Under the pieces are notes generated by a model. The model worked only from the letters and a program-made list of their open reading frames with translations, was not told the origin of the DNA and searched no databases. From Hymenopus coronatus (taxonomy: Eukaryota; Arthropoda; Insecta; Mantodea; Hymenopodidae), in the NCBI GenBank assembly GCA_030762935.1, contig CM060893.1:8786001-8850000 (forward strand): DNA of 64,000 nt, in the 5' to 3' direction. Positions 48,701 to 57,462 of this stretch are shown piece by piece. The position numbers were made by a program, and so were the translations under genes. How positions within the stretch are numbered: the stretch's first letter is position 1; the number at the start of each line of letters is the position of its first letter.

Positions 48701-51002
48701 AAAATAATATTTAAGAAGAGTGGGTAGAGGAAATCGCATGAATATAACACATGACAATTTTATTTTTTTGATTTTTGATCATGAAGTCATGAGTTTGCTC
48801 ATTTAGAGAAAATCAAAATATGAGTTGGGTTGAATTATAAACTTAACAGGGGGGGGGGGAATCTGATGTGTTCCATTCACATGACTTTCTGTAACTCCCA
48901 AAAACAAACTTTCTTTACAAAAGATTATACATTTATCTACTTTATGCTAGTCAAGATAAACAGTAGCAGAAATTGTCTCATTACTTGCTTCCTTGTAAAT
49001 AGAAGAGAAATAAATACACCAGGCTAACACGATAATCAAATCTTTTAAAAGTAATCACTATGTGAAACAGTTGAAATTTGGTTCTCTTTGCATGGCCAGG
49101 AGTAAAACAAAAAAGATATGAAATGAAAGATGACTTCCTCTTTGAGAAAAGTTCAAAATTGAAACCAATAACAAGCAATATATTGGAAATAATTAACTCC
49201 ACAAAAATGTGTATGACATGTATTGTGTGTTTTAAAGATATATATTTTTTGTGTTGTAAATTTTGTCTATCTCTTATGGTTTACGAATTACACAAAAGTC
49301 ATCCGGAATGAAGAGGTCTTCAGAGACTATTCCGAAAATTCAAGATATACATTTCATTTGTCATGAAAATGTCTTAAACATATGGTGTTTTAAACAAAAT
49401 TGTTAGAACCATTTTTGAGAAAATCAAAATTGTCCAAAAATGTTCCATGCAAAGAGTAGTTGAGGCTGGTTCTTAAAAATCTTTGTGGCACATCCCTTAA
49501 ATCCAAGTTTGGTATTTAAAAGATCTTTCATTTTTTGAGCTGTGCTGTACATGTGTGCACATATATTTTTCTAATTTTTTTAATTCAGGGGAACTCAAAA
49601 CGTGAAATGTAGCTATCAAATTTTTGGGTGGAATACATATCTTCTCTATCTACTATGTAAATTTACATATTTACTAGGGAAAGTAAAAAGAATGGTAAAT
49701 AAAAATGATGGTTGCAATAGCAATATTTGGTTAAAATTACATTTTATTGGTAAAAGTAATACTTGGGATATATAAATGTTGATTAATTAATGAAACATTT
49801 GTGAAGGATTTATTATAAATTCAACATATCTTCACATAAAAACTTCAAGATCTTAGTATATTGAACATTTTAAAATTATAATTATGTTAAGTTATCTTCA
49901 CATAATTTGTCTTCCTAAATATGTTAAGTACAACTTTAATTGTTCAGTTGCATATCCCTTGCTTATTTTAAAATTGTCACTTTAAATTTCATTTTAAAGT
50001 GCAAAGCAGTAGGTATATGTAAATGCCAGAGGAACAAATGAATGGGATATAAATGTTGCCAACCTATACATAGTGGCTGATAGCTATAATCTTCAAGTAC
50101 ATATTTTTTGTTTTTAGTTGAAGAAGAAGATTCCTAAGGTTGACTCTGTAAGAAAAAGCAACTGGAAAGCAGAATATTTGTCAGAAGCACAAAAGGAATA
50201 TGCTGCCCTTGATGCTTATGTAAGTATTTTAGGTTAGGGAGGTCATTTGCATGGCAGTCATGTTCTAACCTAACACAGCAGCAAAATATGTGCTTTAATC
50301 TTTCAGAGCATGCATTCCTTGCAAAACTATTGGCTGTTGCTGTAAGAGCAATAAACAAATTAGCATAATACAAAAATGTCCACTGTATTCTGCAATAAAA
50401 ATCTGCAGCCAAAGATTTTAAATTATTATTAGAGAATGAAGAATTTTGCTTTTAGACAATGCCTACTCAGTAAACAGTATATTATATATTATTTTTTTCT
50501 AAATAGATAATATTGTTTCTGATGTATTATTTTACCTGTAATTATCTTGAAAACTTAGCTTAGCCTCTACAACTGAAATATATACTATTTGTTTTATAAG
50601 TAGTATTCCTGTAAATGTTATAGCCTAATGTAGATATGAAGCCCTTAGAATAGCAAAGGCCAAGGAGAAATTTCCTTATCTGGTCCCTGATATGAATAAA
50701 ATGACCATATCTCATGGGCAGAAAGACACTTTCAGTAAAAGTCTACTCAAATAGTTTTATTTTTCCTTAAACACACATACATTCTCTCTCATACATACTT
50801 CCAGACTGTGGGGATTAGGCAATAATTCTGGTTAAAGAAAAATTCCCTGCCCCACCAGGAATCCAACTCGGGACCTCCAAAAGTCAGCTCGCTGACCACT
50901 CGACCACAGAGGCAGTCTAGTCATGTTTTATTTGCTGTGTTGCAGGTATGTTGGTTGTTGTACAAGCACTTGAAGGAAATAGAGCAACAGGGGACGACAT
51001 GA
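36667..51002 (+). CDS. WRNexo: Werner-type 3'-5' exonuclease (DEDDy), seven exons, complete
   Basis: Joined exons 36667-36717, 37093-37205, 40738-40867, 42702-42787, 47370-47511, 50118-50219 and 50946-51002 give 226 residues with matching phases at all six GT-AG introns. The order of motifs follows the human WRN exonuclease domain: RKLPSW near the start, [59 protein letters not shown] and YAALDAY. All metal-binding and catalytic residues of the DEDDy class are present: Asp68, Glu70, Asp128, Tyr202, Asp206. There is no RecQ helicase, as in the stand-alone insect and plant Werner-type exonucleases. Expected role: metal-dependent 3'-5' DNA exonuclease in replication and repair, nuclear. The stop TGA overlaps the start codon of the LIPT2 reading frame. 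EXD2 is a less likely alternative. Confidence 0.9.
37093..37205 (+). CDS. WRNexo: Exonuclease exon 2
   Basis: Acceptor TTATTTCAG, donor GTAAGT, ends in phase 2. It encodes [20 protein letters not shown] and [17 protein letters not shown], matching the first beta strands of the WRN exonuclease fold. Confidence 0.85.
37206..39600 (+). other. WRNexo: Exonuclease intron 2, left part
   Basis: No gene recognised. It contains paired direct repeats (37543-37608 and 38848-38914), each made of two similar units around CCTAAG...AAAG..TAG, and a G-rich stretch at 39029-39048. Confidence 0.45.
39600..40520 (-). mobile_element. Non-LTR retrotransposon (LINE) fragment, split by a SINE-B
   Basis: The minus strand gives [20 protein letters not shown] sequence near 40425, then [18 protein letters not shown]. 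After a SINE insertion comes [34 protein letters not shown] and [16 protein letters not shown]. It is a degraded reverse transcriptase with a frameshift just before the FADD box. Confidence 0.83.
39939..40159 (+). mobile_element. tRNA-derived SINE, family B, with 11-bp target duplication
   Basis: ATCTGCAAATA flanks it exactly (39928-39938 and 40160-40170). The head has GTGGTCGAGTGGTTAGACC and TGGGTTCGATCCC; the tail is AAAGCGGGCATTAAACACTA. The target lies in the codons for the FADD catalytic box of the host LINE. Confidence 0.9.
40738..40867 (+). CDS. WRNexo: Exonuclease exon 3 (catalytic Asp/Glu)
   Basis: Acceptor TTCCTCCAG, donor GTAAGT. It encodes [15 protein letters not shown] and [18 protein letters not shown]. 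Asp68 and Glu70 in FDMEW are the first two metal ligands of the DEDD fold. Confidence 0.95.
40947..41470 (+). mobile_element. H element, deleted and carrying a SINE-A
   Basis: 40947-41001 is the hairpin end (CACTTTCTTTACCATGTACA, GCATTCC-type CACCCAAAAAG). SINE-A occupies about 41002-41257, and the H body resumes (CATTAAAATACAAAATTTTA, CCTAGATATTCCTTG) and ends near 41470. It starts only about 80 bp after exonuclease exon 3. Confidence 0.6.
41002..41257 (+). mobile_element. tRNA-derived SINE, family A
   Basis: GCAGGTTCAAACCTGGTGGA (B box), ATGGCTTCCTTTGGAAGG and AGCAGTCTTTCACGCCC match the family. The copy is more diverged than that at 27366. Confidence 0.7.
41418..42585. repeat. Left arm of long inverted repeat around exonuclease exons 4-5
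   Basis: 41418-41588 and 42447-42585 (with an H element between) are the imperfect reverse complement of 47780-48105. Landmarks: AGCAATTTTC-type 'TATAGCAATTTTCTTCAAAT', 'AAAGTATATTATTTCCCCTC' and 'TTTCATATCCCC'. Confidence 0.6.
41596..42450 (+). mobile_element. H element, nearly full length
   Basis: Begins inside the hairpin (TAGGGATAGAGAAGG), has a short GT-rich site, palindrome AAATACCAAACTTGGTATTT and ends GTGAGTGTAACACATCAGAC. It interrupts the left arm of the long inverted repeat. Confidence 0.7.
42702..42787 (+). CDS. WRNexo: Exonuclease exon 4
   Basis: Acceptor AATGTTACAG, donor GTATGT, ends with two bases of Cys127. It encodes [20 protein letters not shown] and KLAGLNIT, matching the WRN segment before the third acidic residue. 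Confidence 0.88.
42960..43400 (-). mobile_element. LINE 3' end fragment
   Basis: Minus-strand frames give [11 protein letters not shown] and, one frame over, [20 protein letters not shown], the typical end of a non-LTR ORF2. AT-rich 3' UTR follows toward 42960. Confidence 0.55.
43508..44334 (+). mobile_element. H element, full length
   Basis: T5-ACTTTCTTTACATG at left, hairpin with TACTATGTACATAG, GTGTGTGTGCGC site, and AGAAAGTCATCAGA-T9 at right. It is shorter near the TC end. Confidence 0.7.
44676..44851. mobile_element. 176-bp MITE with nested palindrome
   Basis: ~35-bp termini (AACTAATTTGAGTCAAATGT at left, its near-exact reverse complement at 44817-44851). Inside, TTTACATAATCTCCC (44765-44779) pairs with GGGAGATTATGTAAA (44788-44802). 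Fully non-coding. Confidence 0.7.
45331..45835 (-). mobile_element. H element, lacking its hairpin half
   Basis: Starts CATCTGATGTGTTACTCACA and runs to GTTGTAATTATCTTTAATA, where it meets a G-element end. Confidence 0.6.
45836..45935 (+). mobile_element. TIR element 'G', end fragment (copy 2)
   Basis: ACCATATTTATCCGAGCACA, AGACAATGTTTTTTTCC and GGGGGTTGTCTTGCATTC match the right terminus of 58469-59535 in reverse. Confidence 0.5.
46380..46960 (+). mobile_element. LINE 3' end fragment with ATT repeat tail
   Basis: The plus strand gives [37 protein letters not shown] and [16 protein letters not shown], the C-terminus of a Jockey/CR1-like ORF2. The tail is an (ATT)n/(T)n tract at 46907-46960, as often ends such LINEs. 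Confidence 0.7.
47370..47511 (+). CDS. WRNexo: Exonuclease exon 5 (third catalytic Asp)
   Basis: Acceptor GTGTGACAG, donor GTAAGT. It encodes [25 protein letters not shown] and [11 protein letters not shown]. Asp128 corresponds to human WRN Asp143. Confidence 0.93.
47780..48105. repeat. Right arm of long inverted repeat around exonuclease exons 4-5
   Basis: Imperfect reverse complement of 41418-41588 plus 42447-42585 (landmarks GGGGAAATAATATACTTTAA and ATTTGAAGAAAATTGCTATA). It lies in intron 5. Confidence 0.6.
48380..48760 (+). mobile_element. Decayed H-element fragments
   Basis: Weak matches to the TC-end half: GACTATTTCTTTAGCTTG, ATTAGAAGCAGAAATAGG and GGAAATCGCATGAATATAAC. Boundaries are uncertain. 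Confidence 0.35.
48862..49689 (-). mobile_element. H element, full length (hairpin at right)
   Basis: Starts TCTGATGTGTTCCATTCACA after a G10 run and ends TTACTAGGGAAAGTAAAAAG. Diverged hairpin; sits in exonuclease intron 5. Confidence 0.68.
49690..50117 (+). other. WRNexo: Exonuclease intron 5, right end
   Basis: AT-rich, no element recognised; ends with the pyrimidine tract and acceptor of exon 6. Confidence 0.4.
50118..50219 (+). CDS. WRNexo: Exonuclease exon 6 (catalytic Tyr/Asp)
   Basis: Acceptor GTTTTTAG, donor GTAAGT, phase 0. It encodes [16 protein letters not shown] and [12 protein letters not shown]. Tyr202 and Asp206 complete the DEDDy site. Confidence 0.94.
50805..50918 (-). mobile_element. 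tRNA-derived SINE, family F
   Basis: The minus-strand head GTGGTCGAGTGGTCAGCGAG (A box) and CCCGAGTTGGATTCC (B box) are followed by GGGGCAGGGAATTTTTC. Its head starts only 27 bp upstream of the acceptor of exonuclease exon 7. Confidence 0.6.
50946..51002 (+). CDS. WRNexo: Exonuclease exon 7 (C-terminus and stop)
   Basis: Acceptor GCTGTGTTGCAG ends at 50945. In phase with exon 6 the reading is [18 protein letters not shown], then TGA at 51000-51002. It completes the last helix of the fold (human WRN continues DAY with a similar helix). The same mRNA segment in another frame starts LIPT2. Confidence 0.9.
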   Translation, partial: VCWLLYKHLKEIEQQGTT

Positions 51003-51688
51003 GTGGTATTGTGAAAGTGTTGCAAGTGGGTCGCATGAGTTACAGTCGTGCACTGAAACTACAACAGCTGCTTGCTCTGCGTCACCATGAGGCCCCGAAT
51101 GAGGTCTGTGATACTCTTATTCTTCTAGAACATAGTCCTGTGTACACTATAGGTCTCAGAACAAAAGGCTACACTCCTGAACTGGAGGACAAACTAAAAT
51201 CTCTGGGTACCGACTTCTATCGGACAAATCGCGGTGGACTGATAACGTTCCATGGACCAGGACAACTGGTCGTGTACCCCGTACTGAACTTGAAGCACTA
51301 CAAGCCAAGTGTGAGATGGTACGTTGCTAGTATAGAACAGACAGTCATAGACATGTGTGCTAGACTGGGATTGGATGCCAGCACATCGCCACATACAGGT
51401 GTCTGGGTGGGGGACAACAAGCTGTGTGCCATTGGCATACATGCCAGTCGCTACGTCACAACACATGGCCTTGCTCTCAACTGTAACACGGACATGGAGT
51501 GGTTCGACCACATCATACCTTGTGGCATCGAGGGGAAGGGTGTCACATCCTTGTCACAGGAAACAAGACAGGAGTTCACTGTAGAGGAAACTGTGCCGCT
51601 ATTCCTGGACTCATTTAGCAAACTCTTTGAATGTACGTTATGCAACTATCCTAGTGATGATGCTCAACAATTACTGAAAACTGTTTAG
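50999..51688 (+). CDS. LIPT2: Octanoyltransferase LIPT2 (lipoyl(octanoyl) transferase 2)
   Basis: Intronless 229-residue frame, close to human LIPT2 (231). It transfers octanoate from acyl carrier protein to a lysine of lipoate-dependent proteins such as GCSH in mitochondria, the first step of lipoate synthesis before lipoyl synthase. Visible LipB-family motifs: LILLEHSPVYTIGLR (40-54), RGGLITFHGPGQLVVYPVL (78-96), HTGVWVGDNKLCAIGI with the conserved Lys141, HGLALNCNTD, and IIPCGIEGKGVTSL with the catalytic Cys175. The ATG at 50999 is chosen because it gives family length and the usual V-x-x-LGR-like start (VLQVGRMSY). An in-frame ATG at 50948 would add 17 residues. The start overlaps the upstream stop as ATGA, and G at -3 gives a fair initiation context. 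No clear N-terminal mitochondrial presequence is seen, as in other LIPT2 proteins. Confidence 0.95.
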   Translation: MSGIVKVLQVGRMSYSRALKLQQLLALRHHEAPNEVCDTLILLEHSPVYTIGLRTKGYTPELEDKLKSLGTDFYRTNRGGLITFHGPGQLVVYPVLNLKHYKPSVRWYVASIEQTVIDMCARLGLDASTSPHTGVWVGDNKLCAIGIHASRYVTTHGLALNCNTDMEWFDHIIPCGIEGKGVTSLSQETRQEFTVEETVPLFLDSFSKLFECTLCNYPSDDAQQLLKTV

Positions 51689-51707
51689 GTACTTAAATAA
51701 TGTAGTC

Positions 51708-51713
51708 AATAAA
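51708..51713 (+). terminator. Poly(A) signal AATAAA for the exonuclease/LIPT2 transcript
   Basis: AATAAA lies 20 bases after the LIPT2 stop, followed by a GT-rich stretch (TGTTGTGTTTGT). It is the only good signal I see between exon 7 and the mariner at 51751, so both reading frames probably end in the same mRNA. Confidence 0.75.
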
Positions 51714-51750
51714 GTAATGTTGTGTTTGTATACCCCTCGTTATTCATTTA

Positions 51751-53395
51751 CGAGGGCTGTCCCAAAAGCAACCAACCTGACATATAGATACCAATTTTGT
51801 TTCAAATGACAATGGTAATAAAAAGTACCAACATTATAAAGCTTAAGTTTGAAGTTTGACAATGCTACATTGTTTAGTATTTATAAACATAGATAAAAAT
51901 GGTCGCCGTTATGTGATTTGAGACTGAAATTCTATGTCTGTGAAATTTCCTCCATATTAATTATTTGCTAATAATATTAGTTAATATTTTTACTATTATA
52001 TATTACTCATTTTAATATCATTGTCAGATTCTTAGATAGTAAATTGTGCATTGAATTTGGCAAAAGGAAATGATAACATTGTAACAGAGTATTATGGAAA
52101 GTATTCAATTTTATTTCATATATTGTAAGTTCATGTTTAAACGAGTTTGACCATTGAGAAAAGCTTTGGGTCTGTTAAAGACTTTCACATAGTTAGATTT
52201 TGACAAAGCCACGCTATTTTTGAATTTTAGAGAAGGGGGATGTGGAAGTGAGCATTGATGCGTGGGTCAGATGGCCGTTCGTTCAGCCAATAAGCGAAAA
52301 ACCAAGCATGGCTGACGCATATGTGACCAATGGGCTACTCCTATGTCACGCAGTGTACGAGTGTGTAGTGGGAGTTAACTGAGGTCCGTTGGAAGATTAC
52401 TGAACCAAGCTCAGCCATACTGATTTAGGATTTCAACGAGACTAGAAGTGTTTATAGAAGTTGGCGCTATGCTCATGAGAGCAGCCTCGTATGCAGTGGG
52501 AAATTGCAAGTTCAAACTTGCATTAGTTTATTCATTCACATTATGGGGACGTGGCCTAAAAATATCATTAACTAATAAGTGAAAGCTTTAACGTAGCAGC
52601 AAAGTATTAATTCATCAAAGTCAAACTTGCTGCATTTTCTTTAATATTCATACATAACACCTCCATAACTGCCAGAATCGCTGTTTCTCTCCCAACCCTG
52701 ATCTTAGTCCATCTAATATTAAAGCCGAGTTAGATTCTAGGTCATGCCATGGCCATGACCAAGTGGTAAGACCATTTCCCTCTCACTAAGGCGCCTGGGT
52801 GCGATCCCAAGCGACTGAATATGGGATTTGTGGTGAACAAACAGTGCATGGGCAGATTTTCTCTGGGTCCTCCAGTTTCTGCTGCCATTGCATTCCACTG
52901 TGCAGCATCTTTGTTCCATGTATCATCAGTGTAATCGCCTACAGTGCCATAGTAAAAGCAGGCATTAAACACTATAGAACTTATTGCAGTGTTTGAGTGG
53001 CAAAATAAAGAAAACCCAGCTTCATTTAGTGAAAAAGAAAGTTTTGTTTCATCAACACAGTGCATCATTTATTATTGCCATGGCCAAAATCAATGAGTTG
53101 AAGTTTGAATTCCCTCCTCATGCATCTTATTCACCAGTTTTAGCACCCTCAGATTTTTTTCTGTATTCAGACTGAAAGAAATTAATGGTAATAGTTTTGC
53201 CAACAATGAAGAATCTGCAGTTGATGGCTGTTTTGCAGAGTTCAACAGTGATTCTAACTATAAATAGGGTATCAAACTATTGAACATTGCTGGGAAAAGT
53301 GTATCAAGCTAAAAGAAGACTGTATAGAGAAATAAAGATAAACCCCAAAATTTTGTGCTTTAATAGTTAGGTTGAGTACTTCTGGGACAGCCCTA
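51751..53395 (+). mobile_element. Mariner transposon 2, composite and inactivated
   Basis: Left terminus CGAGGGCTGTCCCAAAAGCA and right terminus CTTCTGGGACAGCCCT are imperfect inverted repeats. TA precedes at 51749-51750, and TA follows near 53396. Remnant transposase C-terminus on the plus strand: INELKFEFPPHASYSPVLAP, SDFFLYSD, then GKVYQAKRRLYREIK. SINE-B is nested at 52741-52978. 51800-52740 is mostly unrecognised insertion or decay. Confidence 0.78.
52741..52978 (+). mobile_element. tRNA-derived SINE, family B, inside mariner 2
   Basis: Head GGCCATGACCAAGTGGTAAG and TGGGTGCGATCCCAAGCG; tail GTAAAAGCAGGCATTAAACA. It separates unrecognised DNA from the mariner transposase end. Confidence 0.75.
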
Positions 53396-53756
53396 TAATA
53401 ATACATTGTCCTACCCATCCTGTTTTCTGGAGGAGTCTGTGGTTTGCCGATATTCAACTTGGAAAATCATTAATATTTAATGCCTCACGATGGCACTCAA
53501 TTTGAACTGGTATTAACTTACATAATGAACATAATTGTTATTTATATAAAAAGTTAAAGGAATGTTTGCAGAAGAAGGCAGAAAGCTAGTGTAGCAATCT
53601 TGCAAACAAAATAAAATTACTTTTAACATGTGTTGTCATAAAACAGCGTTTCAAATGAGTCTCCACAGTGAACTTGGACGCCCTTGGCTCTCATTCCCCC
53701 TGCTTGAATAATACTGCAGAACTGTGTGGTTGTGCTTGTGGTGAAGTGATGTCAAA

Positions 53757-54085
53757 ATGTCAACCATGGAAGAGAGAGCATTTTTAGTTGAGGGTGTAAT
53801 CCTTGATGCAAAGCTTAAATTTCTCGAGCACTTTGCTCATTTGGCACGTCCTCATGATATTGTGAGGAATTTAATTACTAAATTCTGTGAAATCCAATCT
53901 GTTCATGATGCTCCAAAAAGCAGTAGATCGAAACTTTTAACAAAGGCTAAACTATAAAAAATTTCAGATTTAATGTTAAGGAGCAACTTTAAAAGAGTGT
54001 GGTAATTAGCACAGAAAACAACAGCTGTTAGAAAGCAATGAAATGCATCCTTATAAATGTACAATTAACCCAAAACTAAATGATA
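53757..54085 (+). pseudogene. Transposon-type helix-turn-helix protein remnant
   Basis: The start MSTMEERAFLVEGVIL, followed by DIVRNLITKFCEIQSVHDAP, KSSRSKLLTKAKL and (after a stop) RVWKLAQ-like sequence, resembles the N-terminal HTH of many arthropod mariner-type proteins ('KFxETGSVxDAPRSGRP'). It is broken by a stop at 53955-53957 and carries no catalytic domain. Confidence 0.5.
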
Positions 54086-55250
54086 AACTAAAGGAAGATA
54101 TAAATAATTATTATGCTTGATTGCATGGGAAACCTAACACAAAGTGTCTGAAACCAGGGCAAGAGAGTCAAACTCTGCCTACAGGAATGAGGACAGCATT
54201 TCCAGCATCTTCTGTGACAATGGTAAGCAAATAATCTCAATCTCATCTTTATTCTCAGTAACAATTAACGATACCTAGTGCTGTGCTTTGAGTTCAGCTC
54301 GGGACGATCTCATTTCTCGAAAAGCGATTTGAGCATGCTGCGAACTGGTGGCCTTTATTAAAACTATTTGTATATTGCAGTAGAATGTCTTACGGACTCT
54401 ACTAACTTTGTTAGGGACTTACACCCGTGTGCTTAGATTCAAAATATGTAGTCATGTTTTTGTGGTTTTTTTCCTCTTAACTTACTAAATAAATTAAAAA
54501 TCATGGAAAAATATTTGTTTATTACACATGCTGCATTTGTTGCTCTTTTGTTGGTACAAATGTGCATATTCTAAAATGTTATCTAGAAAAAGTGTAGCAA
54601 CTTGCACATATAGAATATCTTAGTAAATATTTTTACTTTGCACTAATAATTAATGGTAATAATAACAATTTATGGGATACTGTAGAGTGAGATCAATAAT
54701 TATAATATAATGAACTATGGAATAGAATTTATTCACTGAATATACATATATATGTATAGATGGCTTTGTCATTAATAGTTTAATATTTTATTTACAAGAA
54801 TGTACACAATCTTTACAAATTACCCGAACAGTTTGAGGACACTTGCTGTAAATACCTGAATAAGACATAAGTATGACATCAAGAATAATTTAATTGGAAG
54901 GAACATAATATTGCATCTATTACTAACCGATATTCCAAATTATTTTGTAGATTGATTAAAACCTGCCTAATATATAGCTTTAATAAAACTGTGAAACATC
55001 TCGCCTTTGAAGGTTAGTGTTTATTGCTGGTAAAACTTACAAACGAGTACTATAACTAACATGCCTTTTGAGACATGCAAAGTTCCAAGCATGTTGCAAC
55101 ATACTATGTTCGTATGCCAATTGTCAGTGTTCGAGCAGTCTCAAGACTCGAGACGTGCTGCATATTGGACTTGCTTGAGCTGAGTATCATTTGCCACCCG
55201 AACTGTGATGACTGAGCAAACTAGCACATTCATCCCACTGCAGAAATACA
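54086..55250. other. Intergenic, nothing recognised
   Basis: AT-rich, no exon, tRNA-like head or paired termini identified. Confidence 0.35.
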
Positions 55251-55251
55251 T

Positions 55252-55440
55252 TTGAGGTCCCTCTTCATGGTGCATAACAATGATGGACCAAGGCCTCCTG
55301 GCAGGCTGCTGCATCCCCACCTCTGCGTTATGAGTGAGTGTAGTACTGGAGAATGGTATGTGGTTAGCGCCCTGAGTCCCTCTTGGCCAGTTAATGTAGT
55401 CTATGCAACTTGGACATTTGAAGATGCCTATTACTATTTT
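55252..55440 (-). mobile_element. SINE family D, partial
   Basis: Shares with 58083-58382 (in reverse) the blocks around GACTACATTAACTGGCC and CTCAGGGCGCTAACCACAT. The head is missing. Confidence 0.45.
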
Positions 55441-56109
55441 AAACGTCCTAAATTTTAAATTATGAAGTATCCACTTGAAATTTTTGTGATACTTTAAATG
55501 TGACAGTGAGAATTTTTTCAGTTTGAATGCACATGTGTAAGCAGACAGAACAAACCTAAGATTTGCAAGCCATACTGCATCTCACATAGCAGCCAACCTA
55601 CACATTTCTAACAATTGTAGACATCCTCTGTAAATAATCCCCAAACATCTGCACAACAAACTGTGTAGCACCATCTGGAAGCAATTAACAACCGTTATTT
55701 TTGAATTTTCTATTTTCTATCAGGTTTTATGGCTTTACAAAGATGGGCATATGATCGAGCGCAGAATTGATTGTAGTGCTAGAAGGGAAGCCTGTATGTT
55801 ACTGGCAATATTCTTACAGATTCTAATAGTTTTAGAAATGGCTCATTTGATTAATAAGGCACATTTGTCGGTTTACCTCAATGATTAGGAGGCCTGTCTT
55901 CAATTATTATTTGACGAGGGTCTACTGATGTTCTGAATGCAATGCAGTCGTGCACCCTATTAAGAGATGGGACCGTACATATCCCGAGTTTTGTTAAAAT
56001 AGAGTCCTACTCTTGTGATTTTTGCTAATAATAATATCTAATAAGTAACTTTATTATTACTATTATTATTTAGTTTTAAATTTAATTTTTTATTTTTTAA
56101 TTAGAACTA

Positions 56110-56700
56110 GACATGGAAAAAGTTCCAAAAAAGTTTCCTGTGTGCAAAGGAATGTGGTTTGAGGAGCAAAGCTAGTGCATGGGCAAATTCTTTTCCTCAT
56201 ACTCTGCTTTGCATGCACGCAGAGGTGACAATAATGAAGTGTTCAGTTGGAGACCAACGTGTGGGTTTGTGGACAGTATCTGATTGGTGGAGTTACTGCT
56301 GCAAAGTGTGCATGGTCTCTAATGATTCCAAATATACTTTGAGTGAGAAAATTGGAGTTACCGACTAAGTCATTCAAATCGAATGTAAAATAGGATAACT
56401 GAAATTCCATTGGGGGTGCATCATAGATCCTTGGGATGATCGATGTACAAACAAATGAGTTGTGGATGAAGATATGTCCAAATAATAATAGGGATACAAA
56501 CACGCTCCTCAATTTAGTTGCACAACACATAGCCTGGAGGGGCTATTCTCGGTTGATGGCTGGAGGATATGCTGCACACCTGGCAGGAAATCATTCTGTG
56601 CATTTTATAGATCCAGTGACAAATGTGCACACAAATAATGCTGAATCTCGCTTGTGAGCTCTTGTGGCATACTCACACTAGAAATCTTTTAGAAGACTTT
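56110..56700 (+). pseudogene. Merlin/ISXO2-like transposase remnant
   Basis: Broken plus-strand frames: SVGDQRVGLWTVSDWWSYCC fits the Cys-containing N-terminal region, and WLEDMLHT / YAAHLAGNHSVHFIDPVTNV with HTNNAESRL matches the DDE end of IS1595/ISXO2-type transposases (family pattern NHSxxFVDPVTGAHTQxIES). In animals such sequences come from Merlin elements. Many frameshifts. Confidence 0.6.
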
Positions 56701-57319
56701 TCAGAAACTTGTGGAGGACATCAGGCAGGTGTATGCTATGGTGTAGAGTTTAGGTTTAGGTTAGCTTAGCTAACGAGTGAGTTAAGTGTTTAGTGTATAT
56801 AGCTGGTGATTTACGGGCCGACAGTGCACATGGAATTAAATTTAGTGCAATACAGAGTTGTAATTTAGTGACAAACTTTATAGCTAATCAGATTTACTGA
56901 TAATAAAAGACTTGGCTGCCTTGCATTATGTGATTCAAAATAGATAATGTGGCTGCACTGCATTCTTCATAATGGCTACATGCGATATAAGTAAAATAAA
57001 GAATTATGAACCTTAAGTTAATGTTAAGAAAACGTTTTTCGTCATGAAATCATAGTAAAAAGTATTTTTAAATCATATTAGATAGTAAAATGTAATGCCG
57101 TTCTTCGAAAAAATATTCATATCCTGTGTCACATATTGGAAAAGAGAGTTTGACCTTCATTGGCTATGTTGTCATTCTACGTAGCACACAAATTATAACT
57201 AGACATTGCATTTGTATGCCCTAAAAGTATATAAAATATCCATATATGCCTTTATGCTGTCAAAATCTTTAAAATATGCTCGTGTTTTCAAAACATGTAC
57301 TAACACCACAAGGAGATCT

Positions 57320-57462
57320 CACACCTTTTTATAATAATGTTTCTTTTGGATTCAAGCTACATTAAAATTTGTATTTCTAGTGATATCTCAGTATTGAGTT
57401 TTTGGGTGGAATGCAATACTTTCTTTACCTATTTACTCTGTATTAAGTGCAGAAAGTAAAAC
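57320..57462 (-). mobile_element. H element, hairpin end only
   Basis: TTTCTTTTGGATTCAAGC, GATATCTCAGTATTGAG, TTTTTGGGTGGAATGCAATA and CAGAAAGTAAAA match the hairpin end; the hairpin itself is degraded. Confidence 0.55.

Noticed and set aside
50134..50412. 92-residue minus-strand frame over exonuclease exon 6
   Set aside because: It is antisense to a well-supported exon and has no recognisable domain.
51194..51511. 105-residue minus-strand frame over LIPT2
   Set aside because: Antisense shadow of a conserved coding region.
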